Positions 6,988 to 14,926 of a stretch of DNA of 32,123 nucleotides are shown one piece after another (within the stretch, counting starts at the first letter, position 1; each line of letters begins with the position of its first letter). Source of the stretch: Lachnospiraceae bacterium UBA7182. Its GTDB lineage: Bacteria; Bacillota; Clostridia; Lachnospirales; Lachnospiraceae. The translations under genes and the position numbers were made by a program. The notes beneath the pieces were generated by a model. The model was not told the DNA's origin and did no database searches. It saw nothing but the letters and a program-made list of their open reading frames with translations. The DNA lies in the NCBI GenBank assembly GCA_002491115.1, contig DKVI01000102.1:1-32123 (forward strand). The letters are read 5' to 3'.

Positions 6988-7743
6988 TTATTCCAGGTTC
7001 AGGCCTTCTACCCAGGCCGTTACTTTCTCTTCCGGAACACTGGATGAAAATCTCTCACCTTCCAGCCAGTCTCCTGTACCTGCCGCCTCTGCCAGCAGGT
7101 TTCCGCTCTCGCCAAGGCCGGAGCTTGCCGAAGTACAGAATGGGATCACCGTCTTGCCTGTAAAGTCATTAGCCTTAATGAATCCATCCACCGGCCAGGC
7201 CGCAATTCCCCACCAGATCGGATACCCGATAAACACAGTGTCGTAAGAATTCCAGTCGGATACCGTTGTCTCTTCCAGTTCGATCACCCTTGCCTCCGGA
7301 TTGTCATGCTCATAGACCACCCGGCTGCTTTTATCATTGTAATCCAGATCTTCCTCGCTGTACGGCTCTGCAGGTACCAGTTCAAACGTATCGCCGCCTG
7401 TAATATCTGCAATATATTCTGCAGCCTTCTGCGTATGTCCGCCTGCCGAGTAATAAACTACCAGGGTTTTTCCCTCTCCGTTTTCTGTCCCGTCTGCGGT
7501 CTCTGCGCTGTCCGTTCCATCCGTACCATCCGAATCCGTGGATACCGCATCCGGTTCTGTACCTTCCGGTTCCGTTGTTTCCGAAGATTCCGGTTCCTCC
7601 TGTGTTTCCTCTGCTGCTTCCGAAGATACAGCCGGTTCCTCAACTGTTTCATTCTGGCTGTCTGACTGCTCCGCCTTCTGGCCGCAGGCCGTAAGTGATA
7701 AAGCAAGCAGCGCAGCTGCCAATAATACTGCTGATTTTTTCAT
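6988..7743 (-). CDS. Flavodoxin-domain lipoprotein B
   Basis: A 251-residue exported lipoprotein with the signal MKKSAVLLAAALLALSLTAC (lipidated Cys20) and a long acidic Glu/Ser/Thr/Asp linker to about residue 90. The flavodoxin_4-type domain has an intact phosphate loop (VVYYSAGGHTQKAAEYI) and the FMN-site segment VFIGYPIWWGIAAWPVDGF, then FCTSASSGLGESG. It starts 18 bp after the first alcohol dehydrogenase and is followed by lipoprotein A after 15 bp, so they are co-transcribed. Such surface flavodoxins presumably carry electrons outside the membrane; their partner is unknown, although the DUF4405 membrane protein at 412-1086 is a candidate from the same presumed regulon. Confidence 0.9.
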   Translation of the reverse strand: MKKSAVLLAAALLALSLTACGQKAEQSDSQNETVEEPAVSSEAAEETQEEPESSETTEPEGTEPDAVSTDSDGTDGTDSAETADGTENGEGKTLVVYYSAGGHTQKAAEYIADITGGDTFELVPAEPYSEEDLDYNDKSSRVVYEHDNPEARVIELEETTVSDWNSYDTVFIGYPIWWGIAAWPVDGFIKANDFTGKTVIPFCTSASSGLGESGNLLAEAAGTGDWLEGERFSSSVPEEKVTAWVEGLNLE

Positions 7744-7761
7744 GATATTTTTTCCTCCTTC

Positions 7762-8931
7762 TTAATAGCACTCCCGGAAAATTTTCAGGATTTCTTCATG
7801 AACCATTTTCCTGTAACTGCCAGGAGAGAGATTGCAGGAATCTGCAATGGCTTCCAGATCGGTGGTTTCATTCACGCCCAGCTCCCGCAAAGTTGTGGGC
7901 AGGCCAATCTCTTTGATAAAGTCCGCCAGCGCCTCCACACCGGCGCAGGCCAGTTCTTCTTCTGTTTTACCTTCCGGAGAGATGCCCCATACATTCACGG
8001 CAAATTTCTGAAATTTGGACAGACCATTCCGATAAATATGCCGGTAATATACAGGCTGCAATACCGCCAGCCCCGCGCCGTGATTACAGTTGGTATAAGC
8101 CCCCAGCTGGTGCTCCATCTGGTGGCACTCAAAATCCATCCGTTTGCCCAGCTTAATGATACGGTTTTCCGCCATCGTAGCCTCCCACATCAGATTACTT
8201 CTGGCAGTGTAATCTTCCGGGTTCCGGATCGACGCCCGCAGATCGCGGATCACGCCCCGCATGAGCGCCTCCGAGAGGTCATCGGACACATTGTACCCGT
8301 CCGGTTCGCTGAAATAGGTCTCCATGATATGAGACAGAATGTCAAATCCGCCTGACACCATCTGCTTTTTCGGAACACTGTAAGTATAGGTGGGGTCCAT
8401 CAGCGCAAATCTGGCATTGCATTCCGGATAGTCCCGCCCGGTCTTGACTTTCAGCTCCTCGTTGGTAATTACCGCGCCGCCGTTCATCTCACTGCCGGTT
8501 CCGGCCACCGTGACGATCACTCCCAGCGGAAGCGGTTCAAAATCAATGACCCCGGGTCTTGCCCAGAAATCCGCCCAGAGATCGCCGTCATACACCGCCG
8601 CCATGGAAATCGCCTTGCAGCAGTCCATGACGCTGCCGCCGCCCACCGCGAGAATCAGATCCACCCTGTTTTCCCGCGCCAGCTTCGCTCCCTCCAGCAC
8701 CCTGGCATAAGTGGGATTCGGCCCGATACCGGAGAATTCAATCACATTCTGCCCTGCTTTCTTCAGACAGGCCGTTACCTCGTCATAGATGCCGTTCTTC
8801 TTAACAGAGCCGCCGCCATAGCAGAGCATGACGGTCTGTCCGCAATGAGCGGAAAGGCAGGCCAGATATTCTTTGACGCAGCCCTTTCCAAAATAGACTT
8901 TTGTTGCATTCTCAAAAATAAAGTTGTTCAT
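7762..8931 (-). CDS. Iron-containing alcohol dehydrogenase (butanol-dehydrogenase type), copy 1
   Basis: A 389-residue group III alcohol dehydrogenase. The dinucleotide-binding AVGGGSVMD lies at residues 95-103. Metal ligands are Asp197 and His201 (FDILSHIMETYF), His270 (with His274 in HQMEHQ) and His284 (CNHGAGLAV). It has the full normal length. It is the first gene of the operon with the two flavodoxin lipoproteins and the second alcohol dehydrogenase, behind the LysR-type promoter at 8989-9053. A LysR gene lies directly upstream on the same strand. It interconverts aldehyde and alcohol; given the AOR enzymes nearby, an alcohol-aldehyde-acid series is plausible but unproven. Confidence 0.94.
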   Translation of the reverse strand: MNNFIFENATKVYFGKGCVKEYLACLSAHCGQTVMLCYGGGSVKKNGIYDEVTACLKKAGQNVIEFSGIGPNPTYARVLEGAKLARENRVDLILAVGGGSVMDCCKAISMAAVYDGDLWADFWARPGVIDFEPLPLGVIVTVAGTGSEMNGGAVITNEELKVKTGRDYPECNARFALMDPTYTYSVPKKQMVSGGFDILSHIMETYFSEPDGYNVSDDLSEALMRGVIRDLRASIRNPEDYTARSNLMWEATMAENRIIKLGKRMDFECHQMEHQLGAYTNCNHGAGLAVLQPVYYRHIYRNGLSKFQKFAVNVWGISPEGKTEEELACAGVEALADFIKEIGLPTTLRELGVNETTDLEAIADSCNLSPGSYRKMVHEEILKIFRECY

Positions 8932-8988
8932 TTTTGTTCTCCTTTATTGCTTAAAACAGATCCCTTTTCCATATTTCCTGTTGCCTAT

Positions 8989-9053
8989 AGTATAAAAAAA
9001 TCGAGGCTTCCGCAGAAGTCTCGATTTATTCATCAGTTTATACCCAAAGGTTA
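8989..9053 (-). promoter_or_regulatory. Promoter with LysR-type activator sites (regulon copy 3)
   Basis: On the minus strand: GGTATA (9039-9044, within the T-N11-A box TAACCTTTGGGTA), 26 nt to the centre of the dyad CGAGACTTC-TGCG-GAAGCCTCG (9002-9023), 18 nt to TATACT (8989-8994). It drives the first alcohol dehydrogenase. The dyad is followed by seven T residues, so it could double as the terminator of the upstream LysR gene. Confidence 0.72.
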
Positions 9054-9067
9054 CATCCCGGAACATT

Positions 9068-9967
9068 CTATGGATGCACTACCGTCTGAATTGCTGCCAG
9101 AAAACGTTTTACTGTTTCCGAAGGCTCAGGAGAATGGAGCAGGCCATAGGGAATTGAATGATTCCATTCCACAGGTATGACCTTTAACAAAGGATGCACA
9201 TGATCCCATGCCTGGACTGCCATCAGAATATCATTACTGTTTTCACACCGGTTGAACACCTCCACACTGTAAAAGTCAAAATCCACAATCTGAATCCGGC
9301 TGTGATTCTGCCAGATATCATCCCGAAGCACATCCACATAGTGGCTCCAGTTCCGGTGCATCAGCATCAGCCGCTCGCCATACAAATCCTGAATGGCCAG
9401 ACAGTTTTTACCGGCAAGACGATGGTGGATGGAAACCGCACAGCAAATCGGCTGTCTGGAAATCTCAAAACCCGCACAGTTTCGCAGATTCAGCATCGTG
9501 TCATCAAAAATCCCCGCGACCACATCAATGTTCTGTCCCAGATTTTTCAGAATCTCTCTTGCATTCTCCGGTGTATTTTCATAGGGAACAAGCTGAAATT
9601 TAATCTCCGGACAGAGTTCATGAATCCTGGGCCACAGTTCCACCAGAACTCCGGCCGGCGTCATGGGGGAGGTTCCGATGCGGATTACATTGTCCCCTTC
9701 CTGCATGGCATTCTTTGCCCGGATGACAGAATCTTTACAATACTGAATCACATATTTCGTATCGTTATATAAAGAAGTTCCTGCCTTTGTCAGCGTCAAT
9801 CCGCGATGCGTGCGCTCAAAGAGCTTTACATCCAAATCCGCTTCCAGCAGATTGATCTGTTTAATGACCGCCGTAGGCGTGATATAGGACTGCTCCACAG
9901 CCTTATTAAAACTTCCGGCATCCGCCACACGGATAAAAGTCTCCAGTTGAGGATTATACACCAACAT
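9068..9967 (-). CDS. LysR-family transcriptional regulator 1
   Basis: A 299-residue LysR-type regulator of normal length. The N-terminal winged helix-turn-helix reads LETFIRVADAGSFNKAVEQS, ITPTAVIKQINLLEADL and LFERTHRGLTLTKAG (residues 8-63), followed by the periplasmic-binding-protein-like effector domain. It lies between the AOR operon and the alcohol dehydrogenase operon and is the nearest regulator to the promoter at 8989-9053, so it is a candidate activator of the four-promoter regulon. The effector is unknown. The ribosome site (GAGG) is close to the ATG, suggesting modest translation. Confidence 0.92.
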   Translation of the reverse strand: MLVYNPQLETFIRVADAGSFNKAVEQSYITPTAVIKQINLLEADLDVKLFERTHRGLTLTKAGTSLYNDTKYVIQYCKDSVIRAKNAMQEGDNVIRIGTSPMTPAGVLVELWPRIHELCPEIKFQLVPYENTPENAREILKNLGQNIDVVAGIFDDTMLNLRNCAGFEISRQPICCAVSIHHRLAGKNCLAIQDLYGERLMLMHRNWSHYVDVLRDDIWQNHSRIQIVDFDFYSVEVFNRCENSNDILMAVQAWDHVHPLLKVIPVEWNHSIPYGLLHSPEPSETVKRFLAAIQTVVHP

Positions 9968-9999
9968 CGCCTCTTTTCCTGATTCAATCTCATGCCTTT

Positions 10000-10028
10000 A
10001 TTATATGTGGAGATACGAATAAAAACAA
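10000..10028 (-). promoter_or_regulatory. Probable LysR 1 promoter
   Basis: TATAAT (10000-10005) lies 32 bp before the LysR start, and a poor -35 (TTGTTT, 10023-10028) lies at 17-bp spacing. I see no terminator between the MFS stop at 10037 and this promoter, so readthrough from the AOR operon is possible. Confidence 0.4.
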
Positions 10029-10036
10029 GCTGACTC

Positions 10037-11287
10037 TTATGATTCTGTCCACAATTCTTTCATCTTTTTCACGTCCACAGTGGATTTTAAACCAAGTATA
10101 ATTGCGATCACAAACAGGACAAACGCAATCCACATACCGATTGTATAACCGGTATTTTCCACAATCAGTCCCCAGATGACAGATGCCATCGCCACGAAAA
10201 TGGACTGAAGCCTGGATGCCTGCGCCCAGATCGCTCCAAAGTCTTTGTTTCCAAATTCATTTTTTACCAGAATCGGGCCTAATGTATTGCAGGAACCATA
10301 GGTAATGCCAAACAGGAAAGCGGCTACCCACGCCATCCACATAACTTTCGGCGCTATCAGTATGAACAGCGGCATGGCGATCACACCCGCGCCTGCTCCA
10401 TAGAACACGGCTGCTTTCGGATTAAAATCCGCCACAATTCCTACGGAAAGTTTTCCGAACATGTTCCCGAACATAACTGCGGAAGCAGCGGTTCCGGCCA
10501 TGATCGTCGTCATACCAATGCTTAAATAAAAGCTGTTAAAATAGAAGTTAATGTTACAGCCAAAAGCCATCAGAAGCGGGCAGAAAGCTACTATATAAAA
10601 CGCGGCTGTTTTAAGCGCCTTCTGCGCATTCACACCCGACACTTTCGCGCCTGCGTCCGCCTGTCCCGCACTCTCGTACCCTACCGGTTTTAATCCCTTG
10701 TCTTCCGGCCGGTAGCGAATCATCAGAAGCGACACGGGTATGCCTACAACCAGACAGACAGCCGCCCATACCATATAGCAGGTTCTCCAGCCGTAATTGG
10801 CAATCACGGATGCTCCGAATGTATTAAAAAATCCTGCGGCGATCCCCTGCGCCGCACCGCACACACCGATCCAGAGACCGTTATTTTTTATAAACCAGTT
10901 GTTTACAAGAACCGGAATAAGCAGATAGATCAGAAGCGACTCGCAGCATCCTAATATAAACGCGTCGATATAAAATACCCATACGCTTTGTGCTCTGGAA
11001 TTGACCAGATAGGCCGCGGCTTCCAGGATCATGCACGCTGTAATCGTAATCCTGGTATCATAGGTTCTGAATAACTTGTTCACTGTAGGCAGCATAAGCG
11101 CCATGGTGGCTGTAGTAATTGTAATGTGAAGACCGAACGCCGTCTGCGTAATCCCCAGCTCCTCTGACACAGGCGTATAAAAAATACTTGCCGCGTTCAG
11201 GATGAAACTCATGGGAAACATCAGAAGGAACACACCCGCAACTACCACATAACCATAATGCAAGCCTCCCTTTTTACCTTCCTGCAT
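10037..11287 (-). CDS. MFS transporter (OFA-like), AOR operon
   Basis: A 416-residue major facilitator with about twelve hydrophobic helices. It has the MFS central cytoplasmic loop (MIRYRPEDKGLKP, about residue 195-207) and the early segment MSFILNAASIFYTPVSEELG, which it shares almost word for word with the MFS protein at 24438-25685. The two carriers are paralogues, one in the AOR operon and one in the methyl-transfer operon. This suggests that they move related, probably carboxylated, compounds. It is the last gene after the NTF2-like protein (20-bp gap), with ribosome site GAGGG. Direction and substrate cannot be read. Confidence 0.88.
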   Translation of the reverse strand: MQEGKKGGLHYGYVVVAGVFLLMFPMSFILNAASIFYTPVSEELGITQTAFGLHITITTATMALMLPTVNKLFRTYDTRITITACMILEAAAYLVNSRAQSVWVFYIDAFILGCCESLLIYLLIPVLVNNWFIKNNGLWIGVCGAAQGIAAGFFNTFGASVIANYGWRTCYMVWAAVCLVVGIPVSLLMIRYRPEDKGLKPVGYESAGQADAGAKVSGVNAQKALKTAAFYIVAFCPLLMAFGCNINFYFNSFYLSIGMTTIMAGTAASAVMFGNMFGKLSVGIVADFNPKAAVFYGAGAGVIAMPLFILIAPKVMWMAWVAAFLFGITYGSCNTLGPILVKNEFGNKDFGAIWAQASRLQSIFVAMASVIWGLIVENTGYTIGMWIAFVLFVIAIILGLKSTVDVKKMKELWTES

Positions 11288-11307
11288 AATTATCCCTCGC
11301 TTTCTTT

Positions 11308-11682
11308 TTAATACGGATGCTGATTCTGATTATAGATGAAAGAACCGATCTTCCATTTACCGTCGATCTTAATCTCCGTGCAGTACACCGTATAATAATT
11401 TCCGTTATAATTGTTCTCGAGTACCTGAACCACCGCGATCGTTTCCTCTATGGCGATCACGTCCACCCGGTAATTAAACTCGGGTCCTGCCAGAGAGTTG
11501 TCCACCTGGTTTAAAAGGTTCTCATAAGTACCGATATTCAGTTTTCCGTCCGTCGCTCCATAAAGAACAGCCCCCTCCAAAAAGCTGTCTTTGCAGATGC
11601 TGCGGTCTTTTTTTGCAACTGCCTCAAAAAAATCTGCCGCGGCTTTGGCAGCCGCATCATATTCTTCTCTTGCTACTCTCAT
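11308..11682 (-). CDS. NTF2-fold/lumazine-binding-like small protein
   Basis: A 124-residue soluble protein with the pattern of the SnoaL/NTF2 cone fold (putative lumazine-binding type). An N-terminal helix (YDAAAKAAADFFEAVAKKD) is followed by SFLEGAVLYGATDG, then alternating strands, ending in GKWKIGSFIYNQNQHPY. It has no signal peptide. It lies between AOR 1 (57-bp gap) and the MFS carrier (20-bp gap), so it is part of the AOR operon. Members of this fold act as small isomerases, dehydratases or ligand-binding proteins; which applies here is unknown. Confidence 0.72.
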   Translation of the reverse strand: MRVAREEYDAAAKAAADFFEAVAKKDRSICKDSFLEGAVLYGATDGKLNIGTYENLLNQVDNSLAGPEFNYRVDVIAIEETIAVVQVLENNYNGNYYTVYCTEIKIDGKWKIGSFIYNQNQHPY

Positions 11683-11739
11683 CTGTCTGTCCTTTCCGGG
11701 GCCGCAATATGCAGCCCCTCTGTTCGTATTGGTTAAAGA

Positions 11740-13905
11740 TTAAAAATGATATTCCTGCGGCACTTTTCTTATATGTCCGTTGAACGGGTTTTCTTTCCGC
11801 ACATATCCGGGCGTCCCGCCTTCCGGAGGCAGCTTTCCGAGCTTCTCCATCTCGTCGGCGATCTCCTTTAAGCCTGCTGCTTCCCAGGTGGAACGGAACG
11901 GCCAGCCGGTGGCCAGATCCCATCCGACGGTCTTATAATACAGGTCTACCCAGTCATTCCACTCTTCCCAGGTAGCATAATCCCCGCCTGGATCAGGGAA
12001 GGTCAAGAACGGATAGATCTCTTCTACTTCCTGATCGCGGCAGCGTCCGTAATTGCGCATCAGGATTGCGCGGAACAGAAGCCTTGCACGGTCTGCTTTC
12101 TTCAAAAGTTCTTCCGGCGTATATTTCTCGCCGGTAGCCGCGTAGAGCTGTTCTGCGTTTTCTTCCGGATAGAACGGCTCGTTGGACTGCCACTCGCAGC
12201 AGGGAACGGAGTCCGTAAGGATCGCCGTATTTTCCGTGCGAAGGACCGCGTTGGCCAGTGTCTGGCTGTAGCAGGGACCTTCTGCCAGAATCTTCTTATA
12301 TTCATCCGTGGAGACATGGGTATGCCCGCTTGCCATGGCGTCTCTGGTATTGACCATATCCAGCATCATGTTCGCGCACCAGAACCATTTCTGAGAACCG
12401 GAGAATCCCCGTCCGTGCCAGTGGGAACACTGTCCCCATCCGCCTTCCAGGCTGACCGGAATATCCAGCGGTTTTTTCAGGATATTGGAATAGCGTCCAT
12501 GGTAAATGGAATCGCCGTATTTCTCTTTTCCAAGCATCCGGATCGCCCGCGCCATATGCTCCGCGAATACGTCTCCGATGGGACGCTTGCTTCCGTCGAT
12601 CAAAGTGACCTCCGGACCTGTCCGATAGGTAATGATCTTAATAAAGTGTCTGATAAATTCCGGGCTTTCCGGGTCCGGTTCCATCCCAAAGTCCAGATCC
12701 GTAAGCAGCCCTTCCTGTTTGCACATGGAAATCCATGTCATGTTCCAGATAATGAAGTCCCATTTATCAATACCGTACTCTTTGCAGAGCTGGTTTAACA
12801 TGGCGCCGCGGTCAAAATCCGCGTTCCAGTAATTCACGGTATCGCCGCCCCACATCTGCGATACAATCTCATAGTCCGGATCATTTTTATCATAAGGCTT
12901 CGCCCAGGATCTCTGCGCGCCCACGGAACGGCCGTTCATCGGGGAAGTAACCCAGGTTCCCACCGGCATATAGAAGTCGTTTTTCAGAGTAAACGCCGCC
13001 GGGCTGGTACATTTCTCAATCTGAGAAACTTTTTCGCCGGTGAAAGCGTCTGTCATATTCATCATCAGGCGCTGACAGCGGGAATTACATCCCGGGCTGC
13101 AGGCCAGTTTTCCATAATCCCAGCCGTTGGGCGCAGGCACATCATAGGCAACACTCTTCATTCTCGTCTGATGGGTTACCGGATTGGGAATATGCTGATA
13201 ATCGCCGATTTTCAGCCTGAGTTCCAGCACCTTGTCAATATCATAAGGCGTGATATCGCCGGTTCCGTGGAACGCGATCCCTTTCAGATTCTTGGAGCCG
13301 AATACGGCGCCAAAACCTGCCTTTGACAGTGTATGGTCATTACTGGTCGTGATGGTGGCGTCACGCACCATATGTTCCCCTGCCGGTCCGATCACCATGG
13401 AGAATGTATCTCTTCCGTGGGCTAAAAAGATGGCTTCCTGGGCGTCACTGATCAGCATCCCCCAGATCGCGTCCGCATTCAGGAAAGAAACCTTATCATC
13501 GTCAATCAGAAGGTAAGTATGCCGCGGGGCTTTTCCTTCGATAATCAGCGCGTCATACCCGGCGTACTTCATCACGGTGCCCACCCAGCCGCCGATGCTG
13601 CTGGAAGCGTACTGTTCCGGAAGGTTGTTGGCCGCGACGCCGCACATAACGGCGCGTCCGCCTGTGGGAATCGCGGTTCCTCCCGCGGGGCCGTCCGCGA
13701 AGATCAACTTATTCTCCGGGTCAAAGGCGCCTACGCCCGGTCCTACTTCCTCCCAGAAAATCTTATGGGCAAGGGCGCGCCCGCCGATCCATTCCGGCAG
13801 ATATTTTCTGCTGTCGATGATTTCCGTCGTACTGTCTGTCAGATTAATGCGCAGGATTTTTCCCGCATAACCATAGAGTCTGTCGTCTTTCTTTTCTGTC
13901 GTCAT
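11740..13905 (-). CDS. Aldehyde:ferredoxin oxidoreductase family enzyme 1 (W/Mo)
   Basis: A 721-residue cytoplasmic enzyme of the AOR family, which binds tungsten or molybdenum through two pyranopterins plus one [4Fe-4S] cluster and typically converts aldehydes to acids with ferredoxin. The N-terminus GYAGKILRINLTDSTTEII and FADGPAGG...PTGGRAVM (about 69-87) are pterin-binding features. The cluster ligands are probably Cys269, Cys273 and Cys277 (CSPGCNSRC) plus a distal Cys in DSVPCCEW. The CxxxCxxxC spacing recalls the YdhV-like branch more than classical AOR (CxxCxxxC). The start is ATG 13905 with GGAGG upstream; a longer frame would run back through the ferredoxin gene, whose stop lies 5 bp before. 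It is paralogous to the enzyme at 14927-17002. The substrate is unknown. Confidence 0.9.
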   Translation of the reverse strand: MTTEKKDDRLYGYAGKILRINLTDSTTEIIDSRKYLPEWIGGRALAHKIFWEEVGPGVGAFDPENKLIFADGPAGGTAIPTGGRAVMCGVAANNLPEQYASSSIGGWVGTVMKYAGYDALIIEGKAPRHTYLLIDDDKVSFLNADAIWGMLISDAQEAIFLAHGRDTFSMVIGPAGEHMVRDATITTSNDHTLSKAGFGAVFGSKNLKGIAFHGTGDITPYDIDKVLELRLKIGDYQHIPNPVTHQTRMKSVAYDVPAPNGWDYGKLACSPGCNSRCQRLMMNMTDAFTGEKVSQIEKCTSPAAFTLKNDFYMPVGTWVTSPMNGRSVGAQRSWAKPYDKNDPDYEIVSQMWGGDTVNYWNADFDRGAMLNQLCKEYGIDKWDFIIWNMTWISMCKQEGLLTDLDFGMEPDPESPEFIRHFIKIITYRTGPEVTLIDGSKRPIGDVFAEHMARAIRMLGKEKYGDSIYHGRYSNILKKPLDIPVSLEGGWGQCSHWHGRGFSGSQKWFWCANMMLDMVNTRDAMASGHTHVSTDEYKKILAEGPCYSQTLANAVLRTENTAILTDSVPCCEWQSNEPFYPEENAEQLYAATGEKYTPEELLKKADRARLLFRAILMRNYGRCRDQEVEEIYPFLTFPDPGGDYATWEEWNDWVDLYYKTVGWDLATGWPFRSTWEAAGLKEIADEMEKLGKLPPEGGTPGYVRKENPFNGHIRKVPQEYHF

Positions 13906-13910
13906 GGCAC

Positions 13911-14411
13911 TTACTCCTCCTTTTTGTCTTCTTCCCATGGAATGGGACCGTCTGACAGCGCCAGACACATGGCGGGACACCATTTTACGCACTGCGGCCC
14001 GTCTTCTTTATCGCGGCACAGGTCGCATTTTTTCGCTTTTCTCCGGGTTTTATCCTTTGATTTCACCAGATTGATTCTTGAAGGCGTAAATCTGCACGCC
14101 TTCTGGCATTTACCGCAGCCGATACACTCCTCTTCATTGACATAGGCGATTCCCGTCTTCGGATCAAGACACATGGCCTTGTCTTTTTTAGGACAGGCTT
14201 CATAGCAGGGATGATCCGAACACTGCTGACAGGAGAGAACCGTATGTACCATCTCCTTGATCTTGCCGGGTTGGATAAAAATTCTGTTTCTCTGAGGACC
14301 GATGCAGCCGTCATGCATAAGACCGCATATCATCTCACAGCTTACACACCCGGTACACAACGAATACTCTTTTGGGGACTGGATAATATGATTGCCATAT
14401 TCCATTTCCAT
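13911..14411 (-). CDS. Four-cluster ferredoxin subunit 1 (AOR partner)
   Basis: A 166-residue soluble iron-sulfur protein with four Cys groups: CTGCVSCEMIC near the N-terminus, CQQCSDHPCYEAC, CIGCGKCQKAC, and CDLC followed by CVKWC. The pattern is that of the DmsB/HycB/YdhY type, holding up to four [4Fe-4S] clusters. It should relay electrons between the AOR enzyme and another carrier. The start is ATG 14411 with AAAGGAAG upstream; the longer frame would overlap ferredoxin 2. It follows ferredoxin 2 by 23 bp and precedes AOR 1 by 5 bp. E. coli has a similar pairing of YdhV with YdhY, whose function is also unclear. Confidence 0.92.
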   Translation of the reverse strand: MEMEYGNHIIQSPKEYSLCTGCVSCEMICGLMHDGCIGPQRNRIFIQPGKIKEMVHTVLSCQQCSDHPCYEACPKKDKAMCLDPKTGIAYVNEEECIGCGKCQKACRFTPSRINLVKSKDKTRRKAKKCDLCRDKEDGPQCVKWCPAMCLALSDGPIPWEEDKKEE

Positions 14412-14434
14412 GCCACTTCCTTTCTTTTGTTTTA

Positions 14435-14923
14435 TTATGATTGATCTGTTTCCTGCCGTTCTTCCCATGGCAGACGATCACTCACTGCCAGACACATAAA
14501 CGGGCACCACTGCACGCAGGCAGGTCCCTCCGGGCGGGTACGGCACAGGTCACATTTCTTTGCTTTGCGTTCTTCTTTGTCCTTACTCTTTACTACATGA
14601 ATCCTTGAAGGGGTAAATTTACATGCCTTTGCACATTTTCCGCAGCCGATACAGTTTTTTTCGTTCACATAGACGATGCCGTTTTCATCAATACACATAG
14701 CTTCGTCCTTTTTGGGACAGGCTTCATAGCAGGGATGGTCATCACACTGCTGACAAGTATAGATCTCATGGAGCATGGTCTTTACAGGACCCGCTTTAAA
14801 AAACAGTCTTTTGGTCTGAGGACTTACATAACCTTCATGTACCATGCTGCACACCATCTCACAGCTTACACAGCCGGTACACATGGAATATTCCAGCGGC
14901 GCCTTCTCTATATGTTTTGCCAT
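14435..14923 (-). CDS. Four-cluster ferredoxin subunit 2 (AOR partner)
   Basis: A 162-residue paralogue of ferredoxin 1 with the same four groups: Cys15, 18, 21, 25; Cys57, 60, 65, 69; Cys91, 94, 97, 101; and Cys124, 127, 136, 140, with additional Cys77 and Cys144. It starts 3 bp after the AOR 2 stop, with AGGAGGTG inside the AOR 2 end, so the two are tightly coupled in translation. It is probably the dedicated electron-transfer subunit of AOR 2. Confidence 0.93.
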   Translation of the reverse strand: MAKHIEKAPLEYSMCTGCVSCEMVCSMVHEGYVSPQTKRLFFKAGPVKTMLHEIYTCQQCDDHPCYEACPKKDEAMCIDENGIVYVNEKNCIGCGKCAKACKFTPSRIHVVKSKDKEERKAKKCDLCRTRPEGPACVQWCPFMCLAVSDRLPWEERQETDQS

Positions 14924-14926
14924 CCG

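Noticed and set aside
13906..13992. N-terminal extension of AOR 1
   Set aside because: It would overlap the ferredoxin 1 coding end and lacks family similarity; the ATG at 13905 has a proper ribosome site.
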